From positions 1 to 44,335 of the forward strand of contig JASJCD010000002.1 of NCBI GenBank assembly GCA_030066135.1: a stretch of 44,335 nucleotides of DNA, read 5' to 3'. Shown here in pieces: positions 1 through 9,265 of the stretch. The stretch's first letter is position 1; each line of letters starts with the position of its first letter. Both the position numbers and the translations under genes were made by a program. The notes under the pieces are model-generated. The model worked only from the letters and a program-made list of their open reading frames with translations, did no database searches and was not told the origin of the DNA. Source of the stretch: Desulfobacterales bacterium. Lineage in GTDB: Bacteria; Desulfobacterota; Desulfobacteria; Desulfobacterales; UBA5852.

Positions 1-90
1 GGTCATAACCGGCGAGTACACTAAACATGCAGTCAGTTCATTTAAATGGTTTATGTTTCCAGCAGTAAATTCTTTCCCAAAAAATTAATC

Positions 91-1044
91 TCAGCTCTCC
101 AAGCTGTCCAATTGCCGCCTGAAAAGATCCAGGTCATCAATAACGACAGCTTTTATATTTTCATCTGTTTGCATTATTTTATCAGCGCCAGAACCACCTA
201 TAAAAATTGGAACCTGCCCTTTGACCATACGGCGAATTTTCCGCAGCTCAATCAGCAGTTTGTGCTGGTTGAGACGATGGCAGAGACTTAGCGTGAGTGC
301 GCCCGCATCGATTTTCTGTACGGCGTAGACAATTTCCTCTGAAGGTAGATTGGGACCAAAATAAAACGGTTGCCAACCCGATTCGGTGGCCACGAGCGCG
401 CAAGCCAGAGCGCCAAACTCGTGCCAATGGCCGCTGGGTGTAGCGATAACGATGCGGGGGGCGGCGGCGGACAATTCGACAGTACGCAGCATGTCCCACA
501 GAATCGAACGCACGATCACCGACGCCATGTGCTCGTTGATAATTTTCATCCGACCGGACCGCCAAAGCAGACCGATCTCCCTGAAGAGCGGCATGATCAC
601 TTCCTGTAGGAATGCCTGCCGTGGCATATCGACGGCCGCCTCGTTCAGAACTTTCTCCAGCGCGAGTGAATCCAGGTGTACGACATGCGAGAGGGCCTTT
701 TCTACGATTGCATGGTAGTTACCCTCCGGAACGGCAGCGGGCAGGGATTGATCGTCATTGGGCCCATCACCGGCGCCGGGGGTTCTGGTCTGGTCTCGCC
801 TGACGACGTTCATCAGTTCATCGGTGCTGAGCCGGGCCACGGCAGAGATGTTGTGGCCGCTGTCCACGGCCTGTTTCAGGAGCGCTAAGCGCTGAATATC
901 GCCTTCGGAGTAAAGTCGGCGGTTGGTATGGGAGCGCTCCGGCTTGACAGCGCCATAGCGCTCCTCCCAACTCCGTATATTGTGCGCTTTGACGCCTGAT
1001 TGGGCCGCTACGAATTTGATGGGATATAGTTTTTTCATTTTCAT
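91..1044 (-). CDS. MerR-family transcriptional regulator with C-terminal cobalamin (B12)-binding domain, CarH/LitR-like
   Basis: N-terminal MerR HTH (YPIKFVAAQSGVKAHNIRSWEERYGAVKPERSHTNRRLYSEGDIQRL); LLWRSGRMKIINEH fits the W-x9-EH motif of the CarH cobalamin-binding helical bundle; GHWHEFG fits the xHxxG lower-ligand motif followed by GWQPFYFGPNLP of the B12 fold. Confidence 0.88.
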   Translation of the reverse strand: MKMKKLYPIKFVAAQSGVKAHNIRSWEERYGAVKPERSHTNRRLYSEGDIQRLALLKQAVDSGHNISAVARLSTDELMNVVRRDQTRTPGAGDGPNDDQSLPAAVPEGNYHAIVEKALSHVVHLDSLALEKVLNEAAVDMPRQAFLQEVIMPLFREIGLLWRSGRMKIINEHMASVIVRSILWDMLRTVELSAAAPRIVIATPSGHWHEFGALACALVATESGWQPFYFGPNLPSEEIVYAVQKIDAGALTLSLCHRLNQHKLLIELRKIRRMVKGQVPIFIGGSGADKIMQTDENIKAVVIDDLDLFRRQLDSLES

Positions 1045-1050
1045 GAGGTT

Positions 1051-1079
1051 AATTTATTAAAAAATGTTGCAAATGTCAA
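1051..1079 (-). promoter_or_regulatory. Predicted sigma-70 promoter for the MerR/B12 regulator: TTGACA (1074-1079) - 17 bp - TAAATT (1051-1056)
   Basis: Perfect -35, 17-bp spacer, 4/6 -10 read on the minus strand. Predicted +1 falls at about the ATG (1044) and no Shine-Dalgarno is visible. Confidence 0.5.
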
Positions 1080-1128
1080 TAAGGTGTTTAAAGTTTGTTT
1101 AAATAAATCTTGTAAAACTTTTGTTCAC
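1065..1128. promoter_or_regulatory. Direct-repeat array of TGTnnA elements; candidate CarA/CarH-type operator between the regulator and lon
   Basis: TGT elements at 1065 (TGTTGCAA), 1074 (TGTCAAT), 1085 (TGTTTAAA), 1096 (TGTTTAAA), 1111 (TGTAAAA), 1122 (TGTTCACT); spacings 9, 11, 11, 15, 11. Five of six fit nTGTnnAn, the reverse complement of the nTnnACAn CarA/CarH half-site as I recall it. Confidence 0.55.
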
Positions 1129-1158
1129 TTTAATCATAACAGTATGCGAGGTGACGGA

Positions 1159-3690
1159 ATGAGCGATAACAATGATGATATGCCGATAGTGAGCAACACG
1201 AGCAACACGCCAACCCCATCGCTGCTGGACACGGATACCATTCCCATACTGCCCGTTCGTGAGCTGGTGGCCTTTCCTCAGATGACACTGCCTTTCATGG
1301 TATCGCTGGAGTCGGCGCAATTAATCGAGGATGCAGTTAATGCCGACGGCCATATCGGTCTCGTAACGGTCAAGGACGAAGACGCCGAAGATCCTGTTCC
1401 CGGAGAGTTGTTCGAGGTCGGCACCCTGGCCAAAATCATGCATGCCAAAAAAAACAGCGACGGCATCTGGGTGGTACTGCTCAACGCACTTCACCGATTT
1501 CGTATATCGGCCTGGGAGGCAGGCGGTCCTTATCTGCGCGCCCACGTCACGCAGGCTCCCGAGATCGTTGAGTCCGATCTCGAGACCGAAGCCCTGCAGC
1601 GCCAGCTGTTGGTCACTTTTCAGGCGGTCCTGGCGATGACGCCGGACGCTCCCGATGAGATGGGCAAGACGATTGCACAGATCGAGGATCCTCTGCAACT
1701 GGCCTACGTCACAGCCTTCAATATGAAGCTTTCCACCAAGAGGCGCCAGGCCCTGTTGGAACTGGACAGCGTCAATGCCAAACTGAGAGAATTGCTGGCG
1801 CGCCTTGCGCGCGAGAAAGAAATGTTGAGCATCGGCCAGAAGATCCAGACTGAAGTCCGGGAGAAGATGACCAAATCCCAGCGTGAGTACGTTCTGCGCC
1901 AGCAGTTGGACGCTATTAAAAAGGAACTGGGGGAAAACGAGGAGGAATCGACCGAATCCGATGATTATGCGCGGCGGCTCGAAGAAGCGGATCTGCCGAA
2001 AGAGGCCCGCAAAGAGGCGCAGCGTGAGCTCGAACGGATGCAGAACATGTCACCCCAGTCCGCCGAGTACCCCATGATCAAGAATTACCTGGACTGGTTG
2101 ATCGATTTGCCCTGGAACAAGACGAGCGAAGACAACACCGATATAACCGCCGCCCGCGACATCTTGGAGGCCGATCACTTCGGTCTGGACGAAGTCAAGG
2201 AGCGGCTGATCGAGTACCTGGCCGTGCGCCGCCTGATGCAGACGCGCGAAGAGGCATCCTCGTCAGAAGATGACAACCAGGCCCCAGGGGTCATTCTCTG
2301 CCTGGCTGGACCGCCGGGGGTCGGTAAAACCAGCCTGGGACGCAGTGTGGCCCGCGCGCTGGGCCGTTCGTTCACGCGGATGAGCCTGGGCGGCGTACGC
2401 GACGAGGCGGAAATCCGGGGACACCGGCGCACTTACATCGGCGCCTTGCCCGGGCGGATTATCCAGGCCATCAAGCGGGCGGGAACGCGCAACCCGGTTT
2501 TCATGCTGGATGAAATCGATAAGGTCGGCCAGGACTGGCGCGGCGATCCCAGCAGCGCCCTCCTGGAGGTGCTCGATCCGGCCCAGAACGGCGCCTTCCG
2601 CGATCATTATCTGGACGTGGATTTCGATCTGAGCGAGGTGATTTTCATTGCCACGGCCAATCAACTCGATACCATACCAGGGCCTTTGCGTGACCGCATG
2701 GAAATCATCACGCTGGACGGCTACACCGAACTCGAGAAGCTGCAGATCGCCAAACGGCACCTGATCCCGCGTCAGCTTGCGGCCCACCGCCTGCGCGACG
2801 ACGAGGTGACCTTCATTGATGATGCCATCCAAAAGATCATTCAGGACTACACCCGCGAAGCAGGCGTGCGCAATCTGGAGCGCCACATCGCGGCCGTATG
2901 CCGCAAGGGCATCGTCCAGCTGAGCGAAAAGGGCTGGCCGCATGTGGTCATCACTTCCAAAATGGTACGGGCCTACCTCAAGAAGGAACGCTTCGAATCC
3001 GAGTACGCGGAACATATCGCCGTACCCGGCATCGCCACCGGTCTGGCCGTAACCGCTGTCGGCGGCGACATTCTTTACATCGAAGCCTCGCGCATGCCCG
3101 GGACGGGGCGCTTGAATCTCACCGGTCAGTTGGGCGACGTCATGCGGGAGAGCGCCGAGATCGCTCATTCCTATGTACGCTCCCAGGCCGAAGCACTGCA
3201 GATCGATCCAACCCTGTTCGAGAAATCGGATGTCCATCTGCATGTGCCGGCCGGCGCGCTGCCCAAGGACGGCCCCTCGGCGGGAGTGGCCATGACGATG
3301 GCGCTGACCAGTCTTTTCAGCGAACGGCCGGTACGCAGCGAAGTCGGGATCACGGGCGAGGTTACGCTGCGCGGCCGTGTGCTACCGGTGGGAGGCATCA
3401 AAATGAAAGTGCTGGCCGCCCATCGGGCCGGGCTGAAAACCGTCGTCCTGCCCGCGCGCAATCGGCCGGACCTCGATGAACTGCCGGATGAGGTTCGCCG
3501 CGGCATGGAATTCGTGACCGTCGACCACGTTGACGACGCTGTGGCCGTTGCCTTCGCGTCACCACCGGCGCCTGCAGACGACGCCGGCGGCAAAAACGAA
3601 AAACCGGCGGCAGAGGGTTGCAACCGCAATGCCCACCTGGTTCCGCTGGCCTGCCGCGACTGCCATCATGACCCGTCGCTGGCGGGCTAG
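1159..3690 (+). CDS. lon: ATP-dependent Lon protease
   Basis: Lon N-terminal domain (IPILPVRELVAFPQMTLPF), Walker A GPPGVGKTSLGRSVARAL, catalytic PKDGPSAGVAMTMAL. Start set at MSDNNDD (RBS-like gaggtgacgg) rather than the ORF start at 1084. Confidence 0.96.
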   Translation: MSDNNDDMPIVSNTSNTPTPSLLDTDTIPILPVRELVAFPQMTLPFMVSLESAQLIEDAVNADGHIGLVTVKDEDAEDPVPGELFEVGTLAKIMHAKKNSDGIWVVLLNALHRFRISAWEAGGPYLRAHVTQAPEIVESDLETEALQRQLLVTFQAVLAMTPDAPDEMGKTIAQIEDPLQLAYVTAFNMKLSTKRRQALLELDSVNAKLRELLARLAREKEMLSIGQKIQTEVREKMTKSQREYVLRQQLDAIKKELGENEEESTESDDYARRLEEADLPKEARKEAQRELERMQNMSPQSAEYPMIKNYLDWLIDLPWNKTSEDNTDITAARDILEADHFGLDEVKERLIEYLAVRRLMQTREEASSSEDDNQAPGVILCLAGPPGVGKTSLGRSVARALGRSFTRMSLGGVRDEAEIRGHRRTYIGALPGRIIQAIKRAGTRNPVFMLDEIDKVGQDWRGDPSSALLEVLDPAQNGAFRDHYLDVDFDLSEVIFIATANQLDTIPGPLRDRMEIITLDGYTELEKLQIAKRHLIPRQLAAHRLRDDEVTFIDDAIQKIIQDYTREAGVRNLERHIAAVCRKGIVQLSEKGWPHVVITSKMVRAYLKKERFESEYAEHIAVPGIATGLAVTAVGGDILYIEASRMPGTGRLNLTGQLGDVMRESAEIAHSYVRSQAEALQIDPTLFEKSDVHLHVPAGALPKDGPSAGVAMTMALTSLFSERPVRSEVGITGEVTLRGRVLPVGGIKMKVLAAHRAGLKTVVLPARNRPDLDELPDEVRRGMEFVTVDHVDDAVAVAFASPPAPADDAGGKNEKPAAEGCNRNAHLVPLACRDCHHDPSLAG

Positions 3691-3802
3691 AGACGCGCAG
3701 GGCAAGCTGTTGGCTGTCGGGCGGTGGATGCCGGCCGGCAGCTTTCATATTTTAATAGATAACTGAGTAGCAATCCGCGGGTCGCACCGCAAAAATAGGA
3801 GT

Positions 3803-5671
3803 ATGGGTACCATGAAAAAACAACATCGCTTTTCAATCTGGTATGCGATCCTGGGGGTGTGGCTCGTGTTGCTGCTGCACAATATGATCGCCTCTGCATT
3901 CCTGGTTAAAAACATCCCCTACAGCGAATTCGTCAAGCTGGTGGAAGAGGGTAAAGTCGCCGAGATTGCCATTTCCGAAAACGATATACAGGGCAAGATG
4001 GTGGCTTCGGAGGATGGTCTTGACAAGGAAACCCTATTTCGCACCGTCAGGGTCGACGCCGAAATCGCACAACTCCTGGACGCCAACGGTATCAAGTATT
4101 CCGGCCGTATCCAGTCCAATTTTCTGGGGACCCTCATGTCCTGGCTGATTCCGATCGCCCTGTTTCTGGGCATATGGATATTCATGATGCGGCGTTTCCA
4201 ACAGCAGTCCGGTTTCATGCAGATCGGCAAGAACAAGGCCAAGATTTATATGGAAGATGACGTGGGCGTGCACTTTGCGGACGCGGCCGGCGTGGACGAA
4301 TCCAAGCAGGAGCTCGAGGAGGTGACCGCGTTTCTTAAGGAGCCGGAGCGCTACACGCGGGTCGGCGGTCAGATTCCACGCGGTATCCTACTGGTGGGCC
4401 CACCCGGTACTGGCAAGACACTGTTGGCCAAAGCTGTGGCCGGCGAGAGCGGTGTGCCGTTTTTCAGCCTCAGCGGTTCCGAATTCGTGGAGATGTTCGT
4501 TGGGCTGGGTGCCGCCCGGGTGCGCGACCTGTTCAAGCAGGCCAAGGAAAAAGCGCCCTGCATTATCTTTATCGACGAGCTGGATGCTTTGGGCAAAGCG
4601 CGGGGGGTCGCCATGACCGGCGGTCATGACGAACGCGAGCAGACCCTCAACCAGCTGTTGGTGGAACTCGACGGCTTCGATCCCAACGTGGGGGTCATTC
4701 TCATGGCGGCCACCAACCGACCGGAGATTCTGGACCCGGCCCTGCTGCGGCCTGGACGCTTCGACCGTCAGGTGCTCGTCGATCGCCCGGACAAGATCGG
4801 TCGCGCCGACATTCTCAAGATTTATCTCGACAAGGTGGAGACCGAAGCCAACATCGATCCGGAAAAGATCGCCGGCATGACCGCCGGCATGGTGGGGGCG
4901 GATCTGGCCAACTTGGTCAACGAGGCGGCCTTGCTGGCGGTGCGCCGCGACAAACGGACTATCGGCATGGCCGAAATCGAAGAGGCGGTCGAGCGCCTGG
5001 TGGCAGGCCTCGAAAAGAAAAATCGCCTCATCAATGCGGACGAAAAAGAGATTGTGGCCTACCATGAACTTGGGCATGCCCTCGTGGCCATGGCGCTGCC
5101 GGCAACCGATCCTGTTCAAAAGATATCGATCATTCCCCGCGGCATCGCCGCCCTGGGCTATACCATGCAGGTGCCCACCGAAGATCGCTTTCTGCTGCGC
5201 AAGACCGAACTCCAGAATCGTATTGCCACCCTTCTAGGCGGCCGGGCAGCGGAAGAGTTGGTCTTCAACGATATCTCCACCGGGGCGCACAACGACCTCT
5301 CGCGGGCCACCGACATCGCCCGCAGCATGGTCCGGGAGTACGGCATGAGTTCGCGCCTGGGGCAGGTTTACTTCGCCCCCCCGCGGCAGGCCCAGTTTCT
5401 GGGAACGGCAGCGGAAGCCGGACGTGAATACAGCGATGAGACCGCGCAGATCATCGACGAGGAAGTGCGCCGCATCATCGACGATCAATACGCCGTGGCC
5501 CTGCGCATCCTCAGGACCAATCGCGATCTGCTGAATAAAACCGCGAAAACACTGCTGGTCGACGAGGTGATCGCGGGGGATGCGCTTCAGGACCTGGCGG
5601 GCGCCGTTCAGGCGCCTGACCCGGAAGAGACTGTGGTGCCTGACGCCGCCCGGCGCATTGCCGCGGCCTGA
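3803..5671 (+). CDS. ftsH: ATP-dependent zinc metalloprotease FtsH
   Basis: Two N-terminal TM segments, AAA domain [20 protein letters not shown] region [22 protein letters not shown], zinc motif HELGH; AGGAG upstream of the start. Confidence 0.95.
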   Translation: MGTMKKQHRFSIWYAILGVWLVLLLHNMIASAFLVKNIPYSEFVKLVEEGKVAEIAISENDIQGKMVASEDGLDKETLFRTVRVDAEIAQLLDANGIKYSGRIQSNFLGTLMSWLIPIALFLGIWIFMMRRFQQQSGFMQIGKNKAKIYMEDDVGVHFADAAGVDESKQELEEVTAFLKEPERYTRVGGQIPRGILLVGPPGTGKTLLAKAVAGESGVPFFSLSGSEFVEMFVGLGAARVRDLFKQAKEKAPCIIFIDELDALGKARGVAMTGGHDEREQTLNQLLVELDGFDPNVGVILMAATNRPEILDPALLRPGRFDRQVLVDRPDKIGRADILKIYLDKVETEANIDPEKIAGMTAGMVGADLANLVNEAALLAVRRDKRTIGMAEIEEAVERLVAGLEKKNRLINADEKEIVAYHELGHALVAMALPATDPVQKISIIPRGIAALGYTMQVPTEDRFLLRKTELQNRIATLLGGRAAEELVFNDISTGAHNDLSRATDIARSMVREYGMSSRLGQVYFAPPRQAQFLGTAAEAGREYSDETAQIIDEEVRRIIDDQYAVALRILRTNRDLLNKTAKTLLVDEVIAGDALQDLAGAVQAPDPEETVVPDAARRIAAA

Positions 5672-5729
5672 AGCGCCCGCCGTAAAAGAAGGGTGGTGCT
5701 CCGACTGAAATCGGCGTCCCGCTAAAAAG

Positions 5730-5770
5730 GCCCTTGCCGGTATTCTTCCGACGGCAAGGGCTTATTTTTT
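5730..5770 (+). terminator. Rho-independent terminator downstream of ftsH
   Basis: gcccttgccg ... cggcaagggc 10-bp stem followed by ttatttttt. Confidence 0.85.
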
Positions 5771-6007
5771 CCCAAATCCTCAACTTGTATATAAATGAGA
5801 AGCGTTTCGTCTGTTCACGTGTAAGAAAACGAACCAAAAGAAGACGCCCGTGTCCCGCTCAATCCCTCGATGCCTACAAAGAAGAACAACCAAAGTCATG
5901 CCGGATAGACCAGGCTCTTCGCTTGTGGGGCTTGCCCACGACCTTCGGGTTTGCAGGGGGAACACCAATGTGGCGGCTGGCCATTGGACTCGGGTGTTGG
6001 TCGGGTT

Positions 6008-7306
6008 TTAAAATAGGTTTTGGCCCGCGGCCAGGAAGTCCTGGAAGCCCGCCGCGTCGCGGCCGGCCCGATCGAGCCGCCGCACGCCCTCCTCCAGCGT
6101 CTCCAGATCGGCGGCGATCGAAAGCCGCAGAAAATGCAGGCCTTCCGCGCCAATGGCGCCGAAGGAACGACGGTCCATCACGGCCAGGTGGTGCCGGTAG
6201 AGCGCGAACATCTGGAAAAGGGTGGCCGGCGAGGTCTGCCGGCGGGTATCCGACGGAAGCCCGGCAAAGGCCTCCAACGCCCCCAGGCGCTCGCAAAGCC
6301 CCGTGATGTTGGGAAAGAGATAGAAGGCCCCCCCCGGCTTCTGGCAGGTCACGCCGTCGATGGCGTTGAGCCGCGCCAGGATCACGTTCCGCCGTTCTTC
6401 GAAGGTGCGGGCCATTTCAGCCATCCAGGGGCCGGACCGGGGGTTATCCAGCGCCTCGCGACCGCCTTCCTGGTTGTAGGGGGGAATGCAGGAGAAATAG
6501 TTGATGTTCAAGTTTTTGAAGGCGGCGGCCTCCTCGGCAGTGGGCAGTACGGCGTAGCCGATCCGCCCCCCGGTCCAGGCAAACGACTTGGAAAGGCCGC
6601 TGCTGATGATGGTGCGGGCCGCCATGCCGGGAACCGAGGCGATCGAGAAATGGGCCTGCCCGTCAAAGACGATATTTTCGTAAATTTCGTCCGAATAGAC
6701 CCGCACGTCTGCGGGGCATTTCTCCAGAATCACCCGGGCGACAGCCTCGAGTTGCTCCGGCGTGGCCACCCCTCCCGTGGGGTTGGAGGGGAAGTTTAGA
6801 ATGATCAGTTTGGTGCGGGGCGTGACCAGGGCGGCCAGTTCTTCGGCCGTGAAGGTGAAGCCGTTCGCCTCGCGCAGGTGCAGGGGCACGGGTACGGCCC
6901 CCACGTAGCCGATGAAGGACTCGTAGATCGGAAAGCCCGGGCTGGGGTAGATGACCTCGTCTCCGGGATCGCAGTAGATCTGCTGGGCAAACCCGATGGA
7001 GGGCTTGCCGCCCGGAAATACGCAGACCCGGTCGGCGCTGACATCCAACCCGCGGGAGGCGGAAACCTGGCGGGCGATGGCCTGTCGAAAGGACAGGAGA
7101 CCCTGGGGGTCGCAGTAGTGCGAATTGTCTGCTTCGATTTGGCGGATGACTTCATCTTTGACCCAGCTGGGCGCGCTGAAGTCCGGCTCCCCCAGGTTGA
7201 GTTTGATGACGCGGTGGCCCCGGGTTTCGAGCCCGGCGATATGCGGTCCGATCTTAAAGGCGTTTTCCGTTCCGATCGTGGCGGTGCGCTCTGCGTAGAG
7301 GGTCAT
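6008..7306 (-). CDS. Pyridoxal phosphate-dependent aminotransferase (class I/II)
   Basis: MTLYAERTATIGTENAFKIGPHIAGLETRGHRVIKLNLGEPDF..., PSNPTGG, SSGLSKSFAWTGGRIGY Schiff-base region. Start trimmed from ORF 7744 to MTLY with GGAAAGGA upstream. Confidence 0.9.
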   Translation of the reverse strand: MTLYAERTATIGTENAFKIGPHIAGLETRGHRVIKLNLGEPDFSAPSWVKDEVIRQIEADNSHYCDPQGLLSFRQAIARQVSASRGLDVSADRVCVFPGGKPSIGFAQQIYCDPGDEVIYPSPGFPIYESFIGYVGAVPVPLHLREANGFTFTAEELAALVTPRTKLIILNFPSNPTGGVATPEQLEAVARVILEKCPADVRVYSDEIYENIVFDGQAHFSIASVPGMAARTIISSGLSKSFAWTGGRIGYAVLPTAEEAAAFKNLNINYFSCIPPYNQEGGREALDNPRSGPWMAEMARTFEERRNVILARLNAIDGVTCQKPGGAFYLFPNITGLCERLGALEAFAGLPSDTRRQTSPATLFQMFALYRHHLAVMDRRSFGAIGAEGLHFLRLSIAADLETLEEGVRRLDRAGRDAAGFQDFLAAGQNLF

Positions 7307-7498
7307 CAGGGGTCCTTTCCATGGCGCGCGTATGGGCGGGTTAAAGGGCGCGATTATGGCACGCGGGCGTTCAAAGATCAATCGATGCGGTTTCAACCGC
7401 GGACGGGAGGGGAGTTGATGTTTTGCATACCTTGGGATACGGTTACGGCCGGCGATCGCAAATGCTTCCCAACCACCCATCTTGCGAGAGGTCTGACC

Positions 7499-8797
7499 AT
7501 GGAAATGGAACAAATCGCCCGGCAGGCCAAGGCGGCAGCCATTCAGCTGGCGGCCGCCGACAGCGATGCCAAGAATAGCGCCCTGGCCAACATTGCCCGG
7601 GCGCTCAAAGACCGGTCCCACGCTATTCTGGCCGCCAATCAGGCCGACCTGGAGCGTTCGGAACGCGAGGCGCTGGCCGCTCCGCTGTTGAAGCGCCTGC
7701 GCTTCGACGCCGCCAAAATCGACGAAGCCTGCGAGGGGCTCCAAAGCCTGATACGTCTGGACGACCCGGTGGGGGCCACCCTGGAGGCCACCGAACTGGA
7801 CGACGACCTGACCCTCTACCGGGTCAGCCGCCCCATCGGCGTGATCGGCGTGATCTTCGAATCGCGACCGGATGCCCTGGTGCAGATTTCTTCCCTGTGT
7901 CTGAAAAGCGGCAATGCCGTGCTGCTCAAGGGCGGCAGCGAAGCCGCCGAAACCAACCGCGTGCTGGCCGATACCATCACACAGGCCGGGCAGGAAGCCG
8001 GCATGCCCGCCGGCTGGCTCAACCTAATGGAGACCCGCGCGGATGTGGCCGCCATGCTGGGGATGGACGCCTTCATCGATCTGATCATTCCCCGGGGCAG
8101 CAACGAATTCGTTCGCCATATCATGGACAATACCCGCATTCCGGTCCTGGGCCATGCGGACGGGATCTGCCATGTCTATATCGACCGTGCGGCCGACCCC
8201 GACATGGCCCGCCGGATTGCGGTGGACAGCAAGACCCAGTATGTGGCCGTCTGCAATGCCGCCGAAACCCTTCTGGTGCATGCCGACATGGCCGAAAGCC
8301 TGTTGCCGGCGCTGAAGGCCGATCTGGAGGCCAAAGGCGTCGAGATCCGCGGCTGCGAACGGACGGCCGCCATCATTGCGGTCAATCCAGCCACCGCCGA
8401 AGACTGGCAAACCGAGTATCTCGACCTGGTGGTGTCGATCCGGGTGGTGGACGGGCTGGATGCGGCCATCGACCACATCAACCGCTACGGCTCGGGCCAC
8501 ACCGATGTGATCGTGACCGCCGACCGCGCGCTGGCCCGGCGTTTCATGGACCTGGTGGACACCGCCGATGTCTTCGTAAACTGCAGCAGCCGCTTCAGCG
8601 ACGGCTTCCGTTTCGGTTTGGGGGCCGAGGTGGGGATCAGCACCAACAAGATTCACGCCCGGGGGCCGGTGGGGCTGGAAGGGTTGCTGATTTACCAGTG
8701 GCGCCTGGTGGGCGACGGTCAGATCGTGGCCGACTACAGCGGGGCCGAGGGGCGGGCTTTCAAGCATATCAAACTGGACAAAGATTTCGAGATCTGA
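7499..8797 (+). CDS. proA: Glutamate-5-semialdehyde dehydrogenase (gamma-glutamyl phosphate reductase)
   Basis: MEMEQIARQAKAAAIQLAAADSDAKNSALANIARAL..., PIGVIGVIFESRPDALVQISSLCLKSGNAVLLKGG, LGAEVGISTNKIHARGPVGLEGLL. Start trimmed to MEMEQ. Confidence 0.96.
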   Translation: MEMEQIARQAKAAAIQLAAADSDAKNSALANIARALKDRSHAILAANQADLERSEREALAAPLLKRLRFDAAKIDEACEGLQSLIRLDDPVGATLEATELDDDLTLYRVSRPIGVIGVIFESRPDALVQISSLCLKSGNAVLLKGGSEAAETNRVLADTITQAGQEAGMPAGWLNLMETRADVAAMLGMDAFIDLIIPRGSNEFVRHIMDNTRIPVLGHADGICHVYIDRAADPDMARRIAVDSKTQYVAVCNAAETLLVHADMAESLLPALKADLEAKGVEIRGCERTAAIIAVNPATAEDWQTEYLDLVVSIRVVDGLDAAIDHINRYGSGHTDVIVTADRALARRFMDLVDTADVFVNCSSRFSDGFRFGLGAEVGISTNKIHARGPVGLEGLLIYQWRLVGDGQIVADYSGAEGRAFKHIKLDKDFEI

Positions 8798-8852
8798 TGG
8801 TGAGAACGGTGACGGCTTATCTCAGATCGGGGGATGAAGTCCAGCCACCGGG

Positions 8853-8893
8853 TTCGGAATCGGAATCGGAATCGGGATCGCAATCGGAATCGG
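8853..8893. repeat. Imperfect hexamer tandem repeat (tcggaa)n downstream of proA
   Basis: ttcggaatcggaatcggaatcgggatcgcaatcggaatcgg. Confidence 0.85.
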
Positions 8894-8989
8894 CTTTCGG
8901 CATGGGGTAATTTCGACCCCGATTCCGAGTAACGCGCGTCTGGTAATGCGGATCGCATCTCCCGCGCAAGTGCTCCTATACCGGAGGTC

Positions 8990-9253
8990 TTAAAGACTGC
9001 CGGTGTTTTTTTGGGCTTGTTCGATCAGGTCGATCAGGCTGGTGAGTTTTTCGGGCGGGCGGCGGTGGCCCAGGGCCTCGAACTCTTCGCGGGTCAGGCA
9101 GGCGGCCAGATGGCCGGCCACATCGAAACGCTGCCACCAGCAGTCCAGGATTTTGAAGCAGGGCTTGGCATCCTTTTCCGGCTGACGGCAGTAGCCGAAG
9201 TTGACCGGGCCACCCAAACGGGGGCAGCGCATTTCGAGTTCGTCGAAGAACAA
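8990..9253 (-). CDS. Conserved hypothetical protein, small, four cysteines in the N-terminal half
   Basis: MRCPRLGGPVNFGYCRQPEKDAKPCFKILDCWWQRFDV...; compact ORF. Start may be 9253 or the internal MRCPRL (9232). Confidence 0.6.
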   Translation of the reverse strand: MFFDELEMRCPRLGGPVNFGYCRQPEKDAKPCFKILDCWWQRFDVAGHLAACLTREEFEALGHRRPPEKLTSLIDLIEQAQKNTGSL

Positions 9254-9265
9254 AGTAACGTCCAG

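Noticed and set aside
3646-3672. CRDCH in the Lon tail as a c-type heme site
   Set aside because: Lon is cytoplasmic; a CXXCH match there is not evidence of heme attachment.
7307-7744. N-terminal extension of the aminotransferase ORF (and 6878-7498 extension of proA)
   Set aside because: Homology and RBS support internal starts at 7306 (-) and 7499 (+); extensions overlap divergent coding sequence.
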